Below, piece after piece: positions 11,146 through 21,310 of a DNA stretch of 64,000 bases. The notes below the pieces were generated by a model. That model saw nothing but the letters and a program-made list of their open reading frames with translations, had not been told where the DNA came from and did no database searches. Position numbers and translations under genes: made by a program. The DNA lies in NCBI GenBank assembly GCA_036927565.1, contig JAYESD010000001.1:249827097-249891096 (forward strand), given 5' to 3'. Source of the DNA: Tuctoria greenei. Taxonomy: Eukaryota; Streptophyta; Magnoliopsida; Poales; Poaceae. Positions within the stretch are counted from its first letter, which is position 1; each line of letters opens with the position of its first letter.

Positions 11146-12404
11146 TGCTTCGAATGAAAACATCTTCAAATTTAAAAAAAGCACTAAAATCATGTAAAAC
11201 ATTATCAAATTTCAGTCATATTCGCAAAAAGAGTCATATAATGGAGCAAATTCTCTCATGGTATTTGTACCTTAATAAGAAAAAGATCTATGTGCCAAGC
11301 GTAAGGACAATCCAAACCAAGGAATCATTAAATAATAGACTGTCACAAGTCTATCACACAAGTTACAGGTGTGCGAGACCTTCGTAAATATACTAAACAT
11401 TGACCACTACTAGCCAAAGCGTAATACTCTAAGCGTAGGACACCGGAAATCTACTAAACATTGACCGATGAACCACCACACCGCGGACCATTTCGACTCC
11501 AGCCAAAGTGTAATACTCTAAGCGTAGTACTCCAAAAATATACTAAACATTGACCGGTGAACCACCAAAGCGCAAACCATTTTCACTCCAACCAAAGCGC
11601 GGACAAACCTTATTTGGGTAGTGCCGAGCTAGTCAAAGGGAGTTGAGGGTCGACGGTGGCAGTGTAGCAATGATCAAGAGGGCAGTGTCGAGGCAGCGAC
11701 GAGCTCCGAGGAAGGGGGCCGACGCGGCGGCGTGCTTTAGGGAAGGGGACGGCGCGGTGGAGGTTTCTAGGGCGAAAAGTGATCAGCGCGCAAGAGCTAA
11801 AGTGTCAAAAAGTTTTGTTAAGTGTTGGGAAGAGAGCACGCGAGAGAGCTAAAAGTACCTTGGAGCAACAATCAGAGACGCACCTCAGAAGAGCCACCAC
11901 CGGGCGCGTCTCTCTTTCGCTCCAACAAAAAAAATAATTGGGCCCCACACATATGTAAGCCCATATTAGATACGTGCTTTGTAAGAGCATGTCTCTTTTC
12001 TTTTGATTTAATGCGAGTTGTTTCCAATAATGTCATTCGCGTAGAACTTGAAGCGTCGAAATCGGAGATGAGCTCTTGAAAGATACCTTGCATGCGAGAC
12101 GCGCCATTGTGAGGCTCATCTCGCATCACGTTCATCTCCCATTTTACAGGGCAAAGCAAGTGCCATATTCAGTAGTGCTTCATTAAGAAACAAAACAACA
12201 GACATCAGTACTTCTCCATAAGAAACAGAGCACATATGACCAATAAAAGTCAAATTTTCACTCAAATGGTAGTATTTTCACACATTTGAGCATATATCAC
12301 ACAAATATTCAAATGGAAGTCAATTTTTTACTCAATTGACCATATTTTCACATATTTGAGCATATTTACACACAATCAATTTGGTACTTTACATTGCGGT
12401 CTTA
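11146..12404. other. CACTA intergenic spacer with subterminal-type GAGACG repeats
   Basis: This spacer lies between the two CACTA genes. It contains direct repeats around 11400-11600 (ATACTCTAAGCGTAG and ACTAAACATTGACCG, each twice), a GC-rich stretch at 11640-11800 that could be the promoter of the second gene, GAGACGC/GCGTCTC copies at about 11876-11912 and 12092-12098, and an AT-rich stretch at 12240-12370 with repeats of TATTTTCACACATTTGAGCA. No protein-coding signal is recognised. Confidence 0.5.
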
Positions 12405-13062
12405 GTTTTTTTTTTTGAAATTCTTGACTTTTTTATGTTGGTCGTTCTGCAAGTAAGGAAGTTCGCTGGCCGATGGTGTTCTTGGATTGATCATCGAGGT
12501 GACAAAAGGAGGAATCTCATCAAATTGGTCAAACTCTTCCTCCTCGACGGCATTCTCGACTTCGACGATTCATCGTTTTCCAGGTATAACCACCTTAAGT
12601 ATTTTATTCGTTGTGTGAGGAACATAGAACACTTGAGCAACGTGTTCTGCTAACATGAAAGGCTCTGACTTATATCCTTGAGAGTTAAGATCAACGCTAC
12701 TGAACCCGTACTTGTCTTGTACGACACCTTTGATTCCATCAAACCAGATGCAACGGAAAAGAGGAATCTTGAATCCTTGAAAGTCAAGCTCCCAGATCTC
12801 TTGTATTTGACCATAGTACATGCATTTGTATTGGCCCACAACATTATAAGCATCAACACGGACACCACTATTTTGATATGTGCTTTTATTATCTTGTTCT
12901 ACAGTATAGAACGTGTATCCATTTATGTCGTACCCTTGATATGTAATAACTGTGAATATAAGACCATGATTCAACTATTTTAGGTATTTACTTGTTTCGG
13001 TATCCGATGAGTGAGAAATTCGGAGCCAGCCAATGAATTTTCTTCTGTGTTCATTTGCTAAC
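12405..13062 (-). pseudogene. TNP2 transposase C-terminal part (DUF4216 region)
   Basis: This fragment continues the transposase after gypsy element B. It resumes with LANEHRRKFIGWLRIS (13062-13015) and then reads a 134-codon stretch (12974-12570) typical of the DUF4216 domain at the end of TNP2 proteins, with YYGQIQEIWELDF and LFRCIWFDG. After an in-frame stop near 12568 the reading continues as an acidic tail with FDQFDEIPPF down to about 12405. The last five bases (CTAAC, 13058-13062) are the target-site duplication of element B. Confidence 0.8.
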
Positions 13063-14141
13063 TGTTGGTACCAGGCATACCAAGTAGCCTCACGCTTAGG
13101 ATAAAAGCACCTAAGTGCCCTGCCTCCCAACTGAGGTAGGGTCCAATAGCGCCATGTGTCTAGAAGGCTCGGACCCCTCACTACCTCAGGTATGGGATCC
13201 GACGCTTCCACATGGACCTCAAGACAGGGTCCAGCTCCCCCGAGGAGACGGGCTCCCAAGCGACCACTTGTCCAATAGGACGGGACCCTGCTCCCCCATA
13301 GGAGTGGGCTCTGGAGCTGTCGCGTGGTTCAAAGCACCAGGTCAGCAACCTACCGCGGAGGCAGGCTCCAGCTCTACCACGTGTCCTGCAGCCCTCGAGC
13401 CACCGCTCTCCTCAGGACAGGTTCCGGGGATGCCATGTGGTCCACGGTTTGGGACCTGGCCTCTCCCGCAGAGGCTAGCTTCCAAGCTGCCATGTACCCT
13501 GCAACTTGCCCTGGACGGTGGGTTGCGGGAGTTAAGGGAGTGGTGCGGCTTGTCTAAATCAAGCATTGAAGACACACGCCTTCCCCAGGCGCATGACGCG
13601 ACGCACGTCTACTGTCAGGTACATCTACGCAAAATTACATCGCACTGAAGACGCTGCAAGCCTATCCCACTCCGCCAAATGGGTAGCTTACAGCGACGGG
13701 ACATCCTCAGCCATCATCAATGACTATGAATGGGCCACATGCATATGAGGAGGCAAGACGGCGGATCTTCAAGCCACGGTCAGAGGAAGCTTATGTGGGA
13801 AGCCTTAGGCCCTTAGGGATAAGATCGCCCCGAGGCCACCTGTTGGGCCTCAAACCCCACTTGTAAGGCGTCTGACCTTGTCTATAAAAGGACCGAACCG
13901 CCACCGTTACAAAAGATCCGATCTCAACTCATACACACTCAACACACACATTCACACTAGTAATACAACTCACACTGTGGAGTAGGGTATTACGCTCCGG
14001 CGTCCCGAACCACGAAAAACCACCGTCTCTCCATCTTTCATACGCACAATCTCTCCCGAGGACTAAGCCCTGTCGATCAAGAACCTCCGTGGGCTGCTTG
14101 CATAGAAGGTCCGGGGGAAGTGTCGCAAGCACACTTCGACA
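13063..14141 (+). repeat. 5' LTR of gypsy element B
   Basis: The 1079-bp LTR starts TGTTGGTACC and ends CTTCGACA. The TATA box TATAAAAG is at 13883-13890, about 250 bp before the inner edge. Seven CACGTG-like boxes begin at 13153, 13209, 13265, 13321, 13378, 13434 and 13491, spaced 56 or 57 bp. ORFs across this LTR are incidental to this GC-rich repeat. Confidence 0.9.
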
Positions 14142-14163
14142 TTTGGCGCACCAGGTAGGGGCT
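14142..14163 (+). other. Primer-binding site region, element B
   Basis: The LTR end is followed by TTTGGCGCACCAGGTAGGGG. Element D has a closely similar TTGGCGCGCCAGGAAGGGG at the same place, which supports one lineage. The tRNA primer was not assigned. Confidence 0.75.
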
Positions 14164-14199
14164 TTTTCCTCTAAAAAAGTAGTCGCGCTTTCACGGCAA

Positions 14200-16128
14200 T
14201 GGTGTACATCAATCCCATGGATGGCGGTTTCCGTGGCCGTCGTCCGGTGACCACATCCTGCGCCTGGGCAGCACAGTCTGGTCCATCATGTCCCCGCATA
14301 GATGCAGGTGGCCAGGGTGGTTCATCCGGGCACATCCCAACCCAGTTGGCGCCCATGAAGCTGTTGGCTACAAGTCTTGAGAGGGCTCTGGCAGAGCCAG
14401 GTCCCTTCTCCACCACCCACCGTGCTTGATTGCTTCCCAAGGAGCGGCTCAGCAGTGGGTCCAAGACATCGACCACTTCGTCGTTGTGGCCATCAACTCT
14501 CCCATCAGAGGGAGGCATCACGTGTCGCTGTTGCGCACACCGTCTGTCGACCGTTGCTCCACTAACTCCCATTCCACCAGGTTTACTAGCGCTGGCAAGA
14601 TCCCCACGGTCGACCTGAGGGTTGAGCTTGACCGCCATCAAGCTCATATAGACGGTCGCGTCATCATCGAGCGACAACGGGGGATACGATGCAACCTTGA
14701 TGCCTAATACGGCCTTCAAGGGCCTGAGCAGGAGGCATCCTCTGTTCAAGGTACGCCACAGCTAAACCCTCTGCCGCCACCTCACTAGGATTATATTGGG
14801 TCGACCGCCCCCTGCAGTACTCTGCGTAGCAGGTGCCACAATAGCAGTACTTGGCGCAGTAGGCGCCACAACAATAGTACTTGGTGGAGCATGTGCTGCA
14901 GCAGGAGGCTCCGCAGCAGCCGCACTTCATGTAGGTGGCATCACTGCATTCACCGCACGGTGCGCAACAACCCCTCCCCCCTGCAAGGGTATGCCGTTTT
15001 GTACGCTTCTCCAGCGGAGCCCATTGAAGGATGCACGGCCTTGGCTCCATACCTCTGCCGGATGATGTAGCCATGCAAGTTCCGGTCACACCTGTTGGAG
15101 AAGTTTGATGGAAGCGTCAACCCTGCTGAGTTCCTGCAGTTCTACATGACAACACTGCTTCCTGCAGGAGCGAACGAGCTCACCCTGGTGAACTACTTCT
15201 CGTTGCCCTGACCGGCTCAGCCTGATCATGGCCCATGAACCTGCCCGAGGGGTCCATAACCTCTTGAAAAGAGCTCTGTTGACAGTTCATGGCGAACTTC
15301 GGCAGCTCCTACATGCGACCCGACACCGAGCTCGACCTCCAAGTCATGCGCCAGCAACCCAAGGAGACGTTGCGATCGTTCGTCCAGCGGTTCTCCCAAG
15401 TACGCAACTCCATTCCCAACATCCCGAATGCTTCTGTCATAATAGCATTCCAGCAAGGAGTGCACGACAAGAAGATGCTCGAGAAGTTAGCCACACACAA
15501 TGTGCAAGATGTCTTCGAGCTCTTCTCCATCGCCGGCCGGTGCGCCAGGGGGGCAGAAGGCCATGACTCGCACAAGCAGCCCACTTCCGGGGCAGGCAAA
15601 GCCGACCAGTCCGGCGAAGGTGCTGCTACCCCGGGTAGCAGCAAAAAGAAGAAAAATGATCGGGGTGGCGACCAGAACAAGCCGCTGCAGGGGGCACTCA
15701 TCGCGGTAGCAGCTGCGACCGATGGCGCCAGACCTGCACGCCCCAACAAACGCCCACGCCAGTCGCCTGCCACTGATGACGGTGTCAAGCCCTGCCCGGT
15801 GCACAAGACTCGCGACCACAACGCGAGCGAGTGTCGGGTGATCAAGAGGTGCGTCGAGCGATAACAAGAGCGGGTGCAGCAGTGTCCTAAAGGCGCACCC
15901 TTCCGCTTGCGGAAGGGCAAGCATAAGGTCAACCTTAAGGTTGACGATGACGAGGAGATGGAGTACCAAAAGCATGAACGAGCCGTTAAAGTGGTCCACC
16001 AGAACGAAGACTCTGACGCCAGTAGCGACCACGAGCGTTGCAAGACACTCCACGTCATCATTGGGGGGTCCTGGAATCCCGTGTACCGGAACGCGATCAA
16101 GACCCTCCGCCGAGCGGTGCCTCGATAG
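14200..16128 (+). pseudogene. Gypsy gag of element B, degenerate
   Basis: The N-terminal third (14200-15080) is broken by stops. From about 15100 the Retrotran_gag domain becomes readable: a start near EKFDGSVNPAEFLQFY, a break around 15210-15288, then an open 191-codon frame (15289-15864) with MANFGSSYMRP, LRSFVQRFSQVRN and IIAFQQGVHDKKMLEKLA. It ends in a degraded zinc knuckle (CPVHKTRDHNASECRVIK, 15793-15846). After a stop it continues as a charged linker to 16128. The 400-codon minus-strand ORF across this region is a shadow of the GC-rich gag. In a working element this protein forms the particle. Confidence 0.78.
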
Positions 16129-16520
16129 CTCCTACCCCCACTCCGGCGCTGCACCACAAGTGGAAGGAGACGCCGATCAGCTTCGATGCTTCTGACTTCC
16201 CCAAGAACATGGCGGGAGCCGGGATCCTGCCTCTCCTGGTTGCCCCCACCATCGCCAACGTCAAGCTCCACCATGTCTTGATAGATGGTGGGGTCAGCCT
16301 CAACCTCATCAGCCGTGTGGCCTTCGGCCAGCTGCAGATCCCGGTGTCCAAGCTCACCCCCTCGAGCCCGTTCTCGAGGGTGGGACCGGGGAACATCATC
16401 CCGTACGGAAACATCCACCTTCGGGTCACCCAAAAACTTCAGGACAGAGAACATCATGTTCGACGTCGCGGAGGTCAGCCTCTCCTTCAACACCATCATC
16501 GGCAGGCCCACCCTGTACTG
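16129..16520 (+). pseudogene. Gypsy retropepsin-like protease remnant, element B
   Basis: After the gag linker the plus strand reads a retroviral-type aspartic protease: KWKETPISFDASDFPKNM (from about 16159), then HHVLIDGGVSLNLIS (16270-16314) with the catalytic Asp-Gly-Gly motif, and finally a stretch ending FNTIIGRPTLY at 16518, where a stop follows. One frameshift near 16430 separates the last part. The polymerase that should follow is absent: coding similarity stops here. Confidence 0.7.
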
Positions 16521-16899
16521 ACTCAGGGCTTGCTTGAGGTACCTAAAATGTGTTAGGGGTTCCCTCCACTGCCTCCATCCTTGGAGTCCCGTGACGCCGA
16601 ATGTTCTCCAAGGAAAGGCTTATGCCAAGCCGGTGGTCCAGGGGGGTGTAAACTGCTTAGTCTAGTCTTGTACCCTAAGCATGCACACCCTGCCTCCCTG
16701 CACTACGACTGAGTACTAGGGACTGGAAAGCTCGCACCCTAAGGACGGCGGGAGCCGGACCCAGAAGCACTAGCGCATTTAATTACCCAAGTCCTGTGTG
16801 CCAGCTCAGGACGATAAGACATGACAAAGCTAAAGAGAAAAGAGAGGTAAACCGACGAGCAAAGTAGTCCCTCCTTTATCATGTGTGCAGGACAGCCAG
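16521..16899. other. Noncoding junction in element B
   Basis: This is the stretch between the protease remnant and the repeat array. It includes a CTTAGTCTAGTCTTGTACCCTAAG-like hairpin region near 16657-16679. No reverse-transcriptase, RNase H or integrase motif is found in any frame. Confidence 0.5.
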
Positions 16900-17745
16900 C
16901 TTCGGCACCTCCCGAAGGCCCGTCGTTCACGCCCCAGCACATCGATGACAGTAACAAGCGTTGATTCGTGAGTACACTCTCCCGCCCTGCTCTTGTTGCT
17001 AATAGGGTCCTTTTGTGGTAACCCGTGTACCAGGAGCCTACTGTCAAAGTTGCTACACATCGGTGGTAGACGACGCCGGAGTAGCCAGCTCTGGCACCTC
17101 CCAGGGGGCCCGCCGTCGACGTTCCAGCACATCGATGATAGTAACAAGCACTGATTCGTGAGTACACTCTCTCGTCCCACTCTTGTTGCTAATAGGGTTC
17201 TTTTGTGGTAACCTGTATACCAGGAGCCTGTTCTCGAAGTTGCTACAACGATGGTGGGCGACGCCGGAGCAGCCACCTCCAGCACCACCTAGAGGGCCTG
17301 CCATCGACGCTTCTACAACGATGGTGGGCGACGACAGAGCAGCCACCTTCGGCACCACACAGGGGGTCTGCCGTCAACGTTTCTACAATGATGGTGGGCG
17401 ACGATGGAGCAGCCAGCCCCAACACCATCCAGGGGGCCCGCCGTCGACGTCTCTACAATGATGGTGGGCAACGCCAGAGCAGCCAGTTCCAGCACCACCC
17501 AGGGGGCCTGCTGTCGGCATTTCCACAACGATGGTGGGTGACGCCGGAGCAGCCAGCTCTGGCACCATCCAGAGGGCCTACCATCGACGTTTCTACAACG
17601 ATGGTGGGCGACGTCGGAGCAGCCAGCTGCGACACCACCTAGGGGCCCTGCCATCGACATTTCTACAACGATGGTGGGCGACGCTGGAGCAGCTAGCTCC
17701 GGGGCCTCCCAGGGGGCCTACCGGCGTCTAAGGGGGTTCCATAAG
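16900..17745. repeat. Tandem repeat array in element B (188-bp and 70-bp units)
   Basis: Two longer units (anchor CAGCACATCGATGA at about 16936 and 17124, 188 bp apart) are followed by seven units of exactly 70 bp with anchors ACAACGATGG or ACAATGATGG at 17245, 17315, 17385, 17455, 17525, 17595 and 17665. Each 70-bp unit has a core like GGGCGACGCCGGAGCAGCCA. Because 70 is not a multiple of three, ORFs in successive frames run through the array and are not genes. Tandem arrays between pol and the 3' LTR are known from Tat-lineage elements. Confidence 0.9.
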
Positions 17746-17980
17746 CAGGACATTAACTGATGACAGATTGGCTGTGTCAACTGTGCGATCGTTGATTCCT
17801 CAAAAACTAACGAACTCGGCAAAGTTCTTCAGGCCCTTACGCTGCTAAGAGCCCAGGTGAACAAGACGGGAAACACAAGACACAGCCGAGAAGCCAAACT
17901 TGAAGTTAAATTCATTGAAGAATATTTACAAAAGGGCGATCCCCTGATACAAAGGTGCCCCCGCCTAGGGGTCGCTGGCC

Positions 17981-20785
17981 TCAATCTTTCGCGAAATGTG
18001 CGGCGATATGTTTGGCGGCATCCTTGACTTCCGTTGTTGCCAACTCTTCACGCGCCACCACAGGGCCTTCTAATACTCGGTCCAGAGGTATCTGCGGATA
18101 CCGACTCCAATAGCACACCAGAACGTGGGATGCCACCATCTCCGCCAGGGCTCTACCCTCTTCTTCCATACAGCGGGCTAGCTGGTGCTCTTGTAGATCG
18201 AGCTCCTGGGCGCGATGCTCCAAAGTCTGCTCCCGAGCCCGAACATCAAGCTCTAGCAAGAGGTGTTCCTGGCGTTCAGTTAGGTGCGGCTCTCGATCCC
18301 ACACAAGTTTTCTCTATCTCAATCTACCTCAGCCTGAGTCTTCATCGCCTGGGCCGCCGCCTCTTGCTTAGCAACAACGACCTCCCGCTCAACAACAGCG
18401 GCCTTGCAGTGCCCCAGGGTCACTTGAAGCTATTCAAGGGCACTGAAGCGGGCGTTAGCCGCCCGATTGGTCGCCTTGGCGTTGTCCAGAATCTTCTGGG
18501 ACGTTGCGTCCATGGCATTCGCCAAGTGGTGCCTCAACTCCAGCTCCTCACCCTCCTTCCGGTGGTTCTCCTTCGCCTCATTGATCGTAGACCACAGAAG
18601 GGCCTCCTAGGCCTGGAGTCGCCCGACCTCTGCTCGCAGCTTCTACCACTCTGTAGCAAGGCCGCCCTGCACCGTGCGGAGGTTGGACTGCACAAAGTTG
18701 ATACTTGATTGCACCGAGTCGATGATGTCGAAGAGGTGCTCTGGTTTTGCCGAAGCTATGGAGAGTCGCCCGGTGATCATCTCGGGAACCTCTTACCCCC
18801 CCCCCCCCCACGGCGATGAGGCAAGGGCACCAGCGCGGGGGCCTCGTCGCCAGGAACTGAGCAAAATTTGTGGCGCCACCCGAAGCGGCAGCACCACCAT
18901 CGCTCGAGGTGCCACCTGCTGGAACAGCAGCCTCAGAGGTTGGTCCCTCAGCTTGCTGATGGACTCCAACATTACCGCCAGCACGGCAGCTGGAGGTGCT
19001 TCGCTACTCGTGACAGGCGCGAGCGCCGGAGCGATGCTCCCTTGTACCAGCGTGGCGGCCCGCTCCGCCGATGCAGCTGTGGCTCCCTGGGCCGACTTTG
19101 GAGCGCTCCAGACCACTACCCCCGGCGGTAAGGGTGTCACCACAGCTGACGAAGACCTGCAGATTGAAATCAAAGCATGTTCAAACAAGAAGAACAAATG
19201 AGACAATGATGCAAGCTTTGGTAAGAATACCTTATCGACGTCCCCGAAAGCTACAACAAGCCTCGACTTTTGGCGACTCTGAGGTTGCGGGCTCTGCTGA
19301 CAATGCAGCGGTCGGGGTCGATCCGACTGGGCCTCCACTAGAACCACTGACAGTGCTTCCGGCCCACATTGGTGTGTCTCCGCCGTCTCCAACGGCGCCA
19401 GTTACAAACTCGCCGCTGACATCCATTGCCAAACCCGTGGCAAGATCGCTAGCGGACCAAGGCCTCTAAGCCTGAGACTCCGTGAATGTAGCACTCCCGG
19501 AGCCCTCCCCGCCGCCTTGAACTGCACCGGCGGCGGAGACGCTGGCTAGTGCACCACCCTCGGTCAGTAGCAGACTCATCACTTGGCAGACTTGGCCTCT
19601 GCTCGAAGAACTGCCAACACCCGAGGCGAAGATGGGCGCTCCATCGTACGTTGACTTGGGGACTAGACTGCCCTCAGTGGTGACCGAGGACATTTTTCCT
19701 TCGCGACCTCGACCACCGGCGACTTCCCCTTTCTTGTACCTGGGATTGGCACTTTGCCCTTCCCCCCGTCGGAGGACGGGTCTTCCACCCTTGGCACTTC
19801 AGAGCCTAGAGCAAGTGCAGACTCTTGCGGAGTGTCAGTGATGATCAGTCCCCCGTCCGCGTCTCCAACCTGCCGCGATGCAAGTCCAAGCGTGTCCAGG
19901 TTTGGTGTCTCCATCAGGATCTTTACCCAGAGGTCCCGATCCGTGCAAAGTGGCGGACATGGCCGCAGGAGGGTGAAGACATCGGAAGATAATGGGTCAT
20001 TAAATGCCTTAGACATCACATCAAACACCTCTTGTGGGGTCATATCCATGTCGTGACCCCTGACCAGCCTGGTGCCATCCTACGGCCCGAAGTATAGCTT
20101 TGCCGCGTGGCAACAATGCTGGAGGGGGGGGCAGCCGTCGATTCACAAAGTCAACCAGCACCATCAACAACAACAAACCATCGTCCGCCAGGTATCGAAT
20201 CCTCTCCATCACCAGGGTATATGCCGCCTCCAACTCTGGGCGCTCGTCCCAGGTCTTCTTCCTAAGTGTTGGCCAGTCAGTGGGCAGGACCATGCGATCA
20301 TGGGCATCTGCATGCAGAATCACCTAGTCACCCCTCCATGTGTCACACCTCATGGCGGAAAGCGAGGTGATGTACTTGTAGGGACTATTGGCTCAATGCT
20401 GGAAGTAGTTGGCGCCGAGGAAGTTCATCTTGCTCTTCCCAGTCCGCCTCAACACGAAAAACTGGCTGAACACCGGCACAGATGGGTACACTCTGATGAA
20501 CATCTCGCAGAAGTGCGAGAACACCACCGCCACCACCAAAGAGTTCGACAACAGGTGATGAAGCTGGAGTCCGAGGATCTCTAGAAGCGTCACAAGGAAG
20601 GAAGAAACGGGTGGAACGAACCCGGAGTACGCGTACGAGGTGAAGAAGACGATCTCTTTCTCCTCCAACTTTAGAGGCAGGGAGCTGGGGTGGATCAGAT
20701 TCTGCTGCTCCTCGTCCTCCCAGCCAAGCAGCCACCTCACGGGTGCTATGTCCACCACGTGGGAAGAAGGCAAGTCCGAAGCCAT
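17981..20785 (-). pseudogene. Antisense accessory ORF of element B (gypsy-type 'transposase' domain family)
   Basis: Opposite to gag, the minus strand holds a gene start near 20785 and a domain like Pfam PF04195 ('putative gypsy type transposon'), recognisable from VPPVSSFLVTLLEILGLQLHH and FSHFCEMFI (about 20610-20500). It aligns by eye with the antisense ORFs at 43216 and 62955. Further readable pieces follow (20323-20021, 20049-19663, 19392-18793), proline/alanine-rich, and the C-terminal end is a coiled coil rich in Glu, Gln and Leu (18304-17981). Frameshifts separate the pieces. The function of these ORFs is unknown. Confidence 0.7.
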
Positions 20786-21310
20786 TGGAGCAAGAGTCAA
20801 GAACCTCGAAGGTGAGGAAAGCTCGGGTGCTCAAGGAGGAAGACGAAGGCTTGAACATTGGGGTATGAGTAAGGGAGGAACCACCTTTGCCCACAAAGGT
20901 TTCCTTTTAAACATCCTAGCAACGTTTGAGCGCATTGTGCAGGACGCATGGGCCCGAAACTCGCTTCTCAACCCACAGAGCCCATGACAGCAGGACCCAT
21001 GTCCCTTGTTAGAAAGATTGGCTCAGGCGGGCCCCCACCTGAGATGGCAACCTGGCGTTTCCCATAAAGGCGGAGTAAGAGCAGCAGAAGCACAACAGCC
21101 ACATTGGGAACCGTTGTGATAAAGAAGTTGCGACAAGTAAAGACCCCGTCGCCACGACCCATCAATTAGAAGGGGACACATGGCCACGATTGCAGAGGCA
21201 CGCACCGCTTCGGCTGATCAAGACGAAATCAAAAGACAGTGCAGGGAAAGCAAGGATAGCGCTCCATCCTCACGCTCATCACCTCCCCCCAAGGTGGACC
21301 CAGGGGCCAC
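20786..21310. other. 3' noncoding region and polypurine tract of element B
   Basis: This is the upstream region of the antisense ORF and so the 3' untranslated part of B. It ends with the purine-rich GGTGGACCCAGGGGCCAC just before the 3' LTR at 21311. Nothing else is recognised. Confidence 0.55.

Noticed and set aside
11405..11413. CACTACTAG as a possible CACTA terminus
   Set aside because: No complementary end or 3-bp duplication was found, and coding similarity of the second CACTA gene continues to its left.
13115..13648. 177-codon ORF inside the gypsy LTR
   Set aside because: It lies entirely within an LTR built of about 56-bp repeats, is not conserved in the other LTR copy and has no recognisable domain.
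15309..16511. 400-codon minus-strand ORF opposite gypsy gag
   Set aside because: It is the GC-rich shadow of the plus-strand gag and protease, which carry the recognisable motifs; no domain is seen in it.
17205..17731. Overlapping ORFs on both strands across the tandem array
   Set aside because: The 70-bp unit is not a multiple of three, so reading frames rotate through the repeat; this is a repeat artefact.
16900..17745. Array resembling direct repeats with spacers (CRISPR-like)
   Set aside because: Units are contiguous and homologous along their full length, with no unique spacers, and the sequence is plant DNA.
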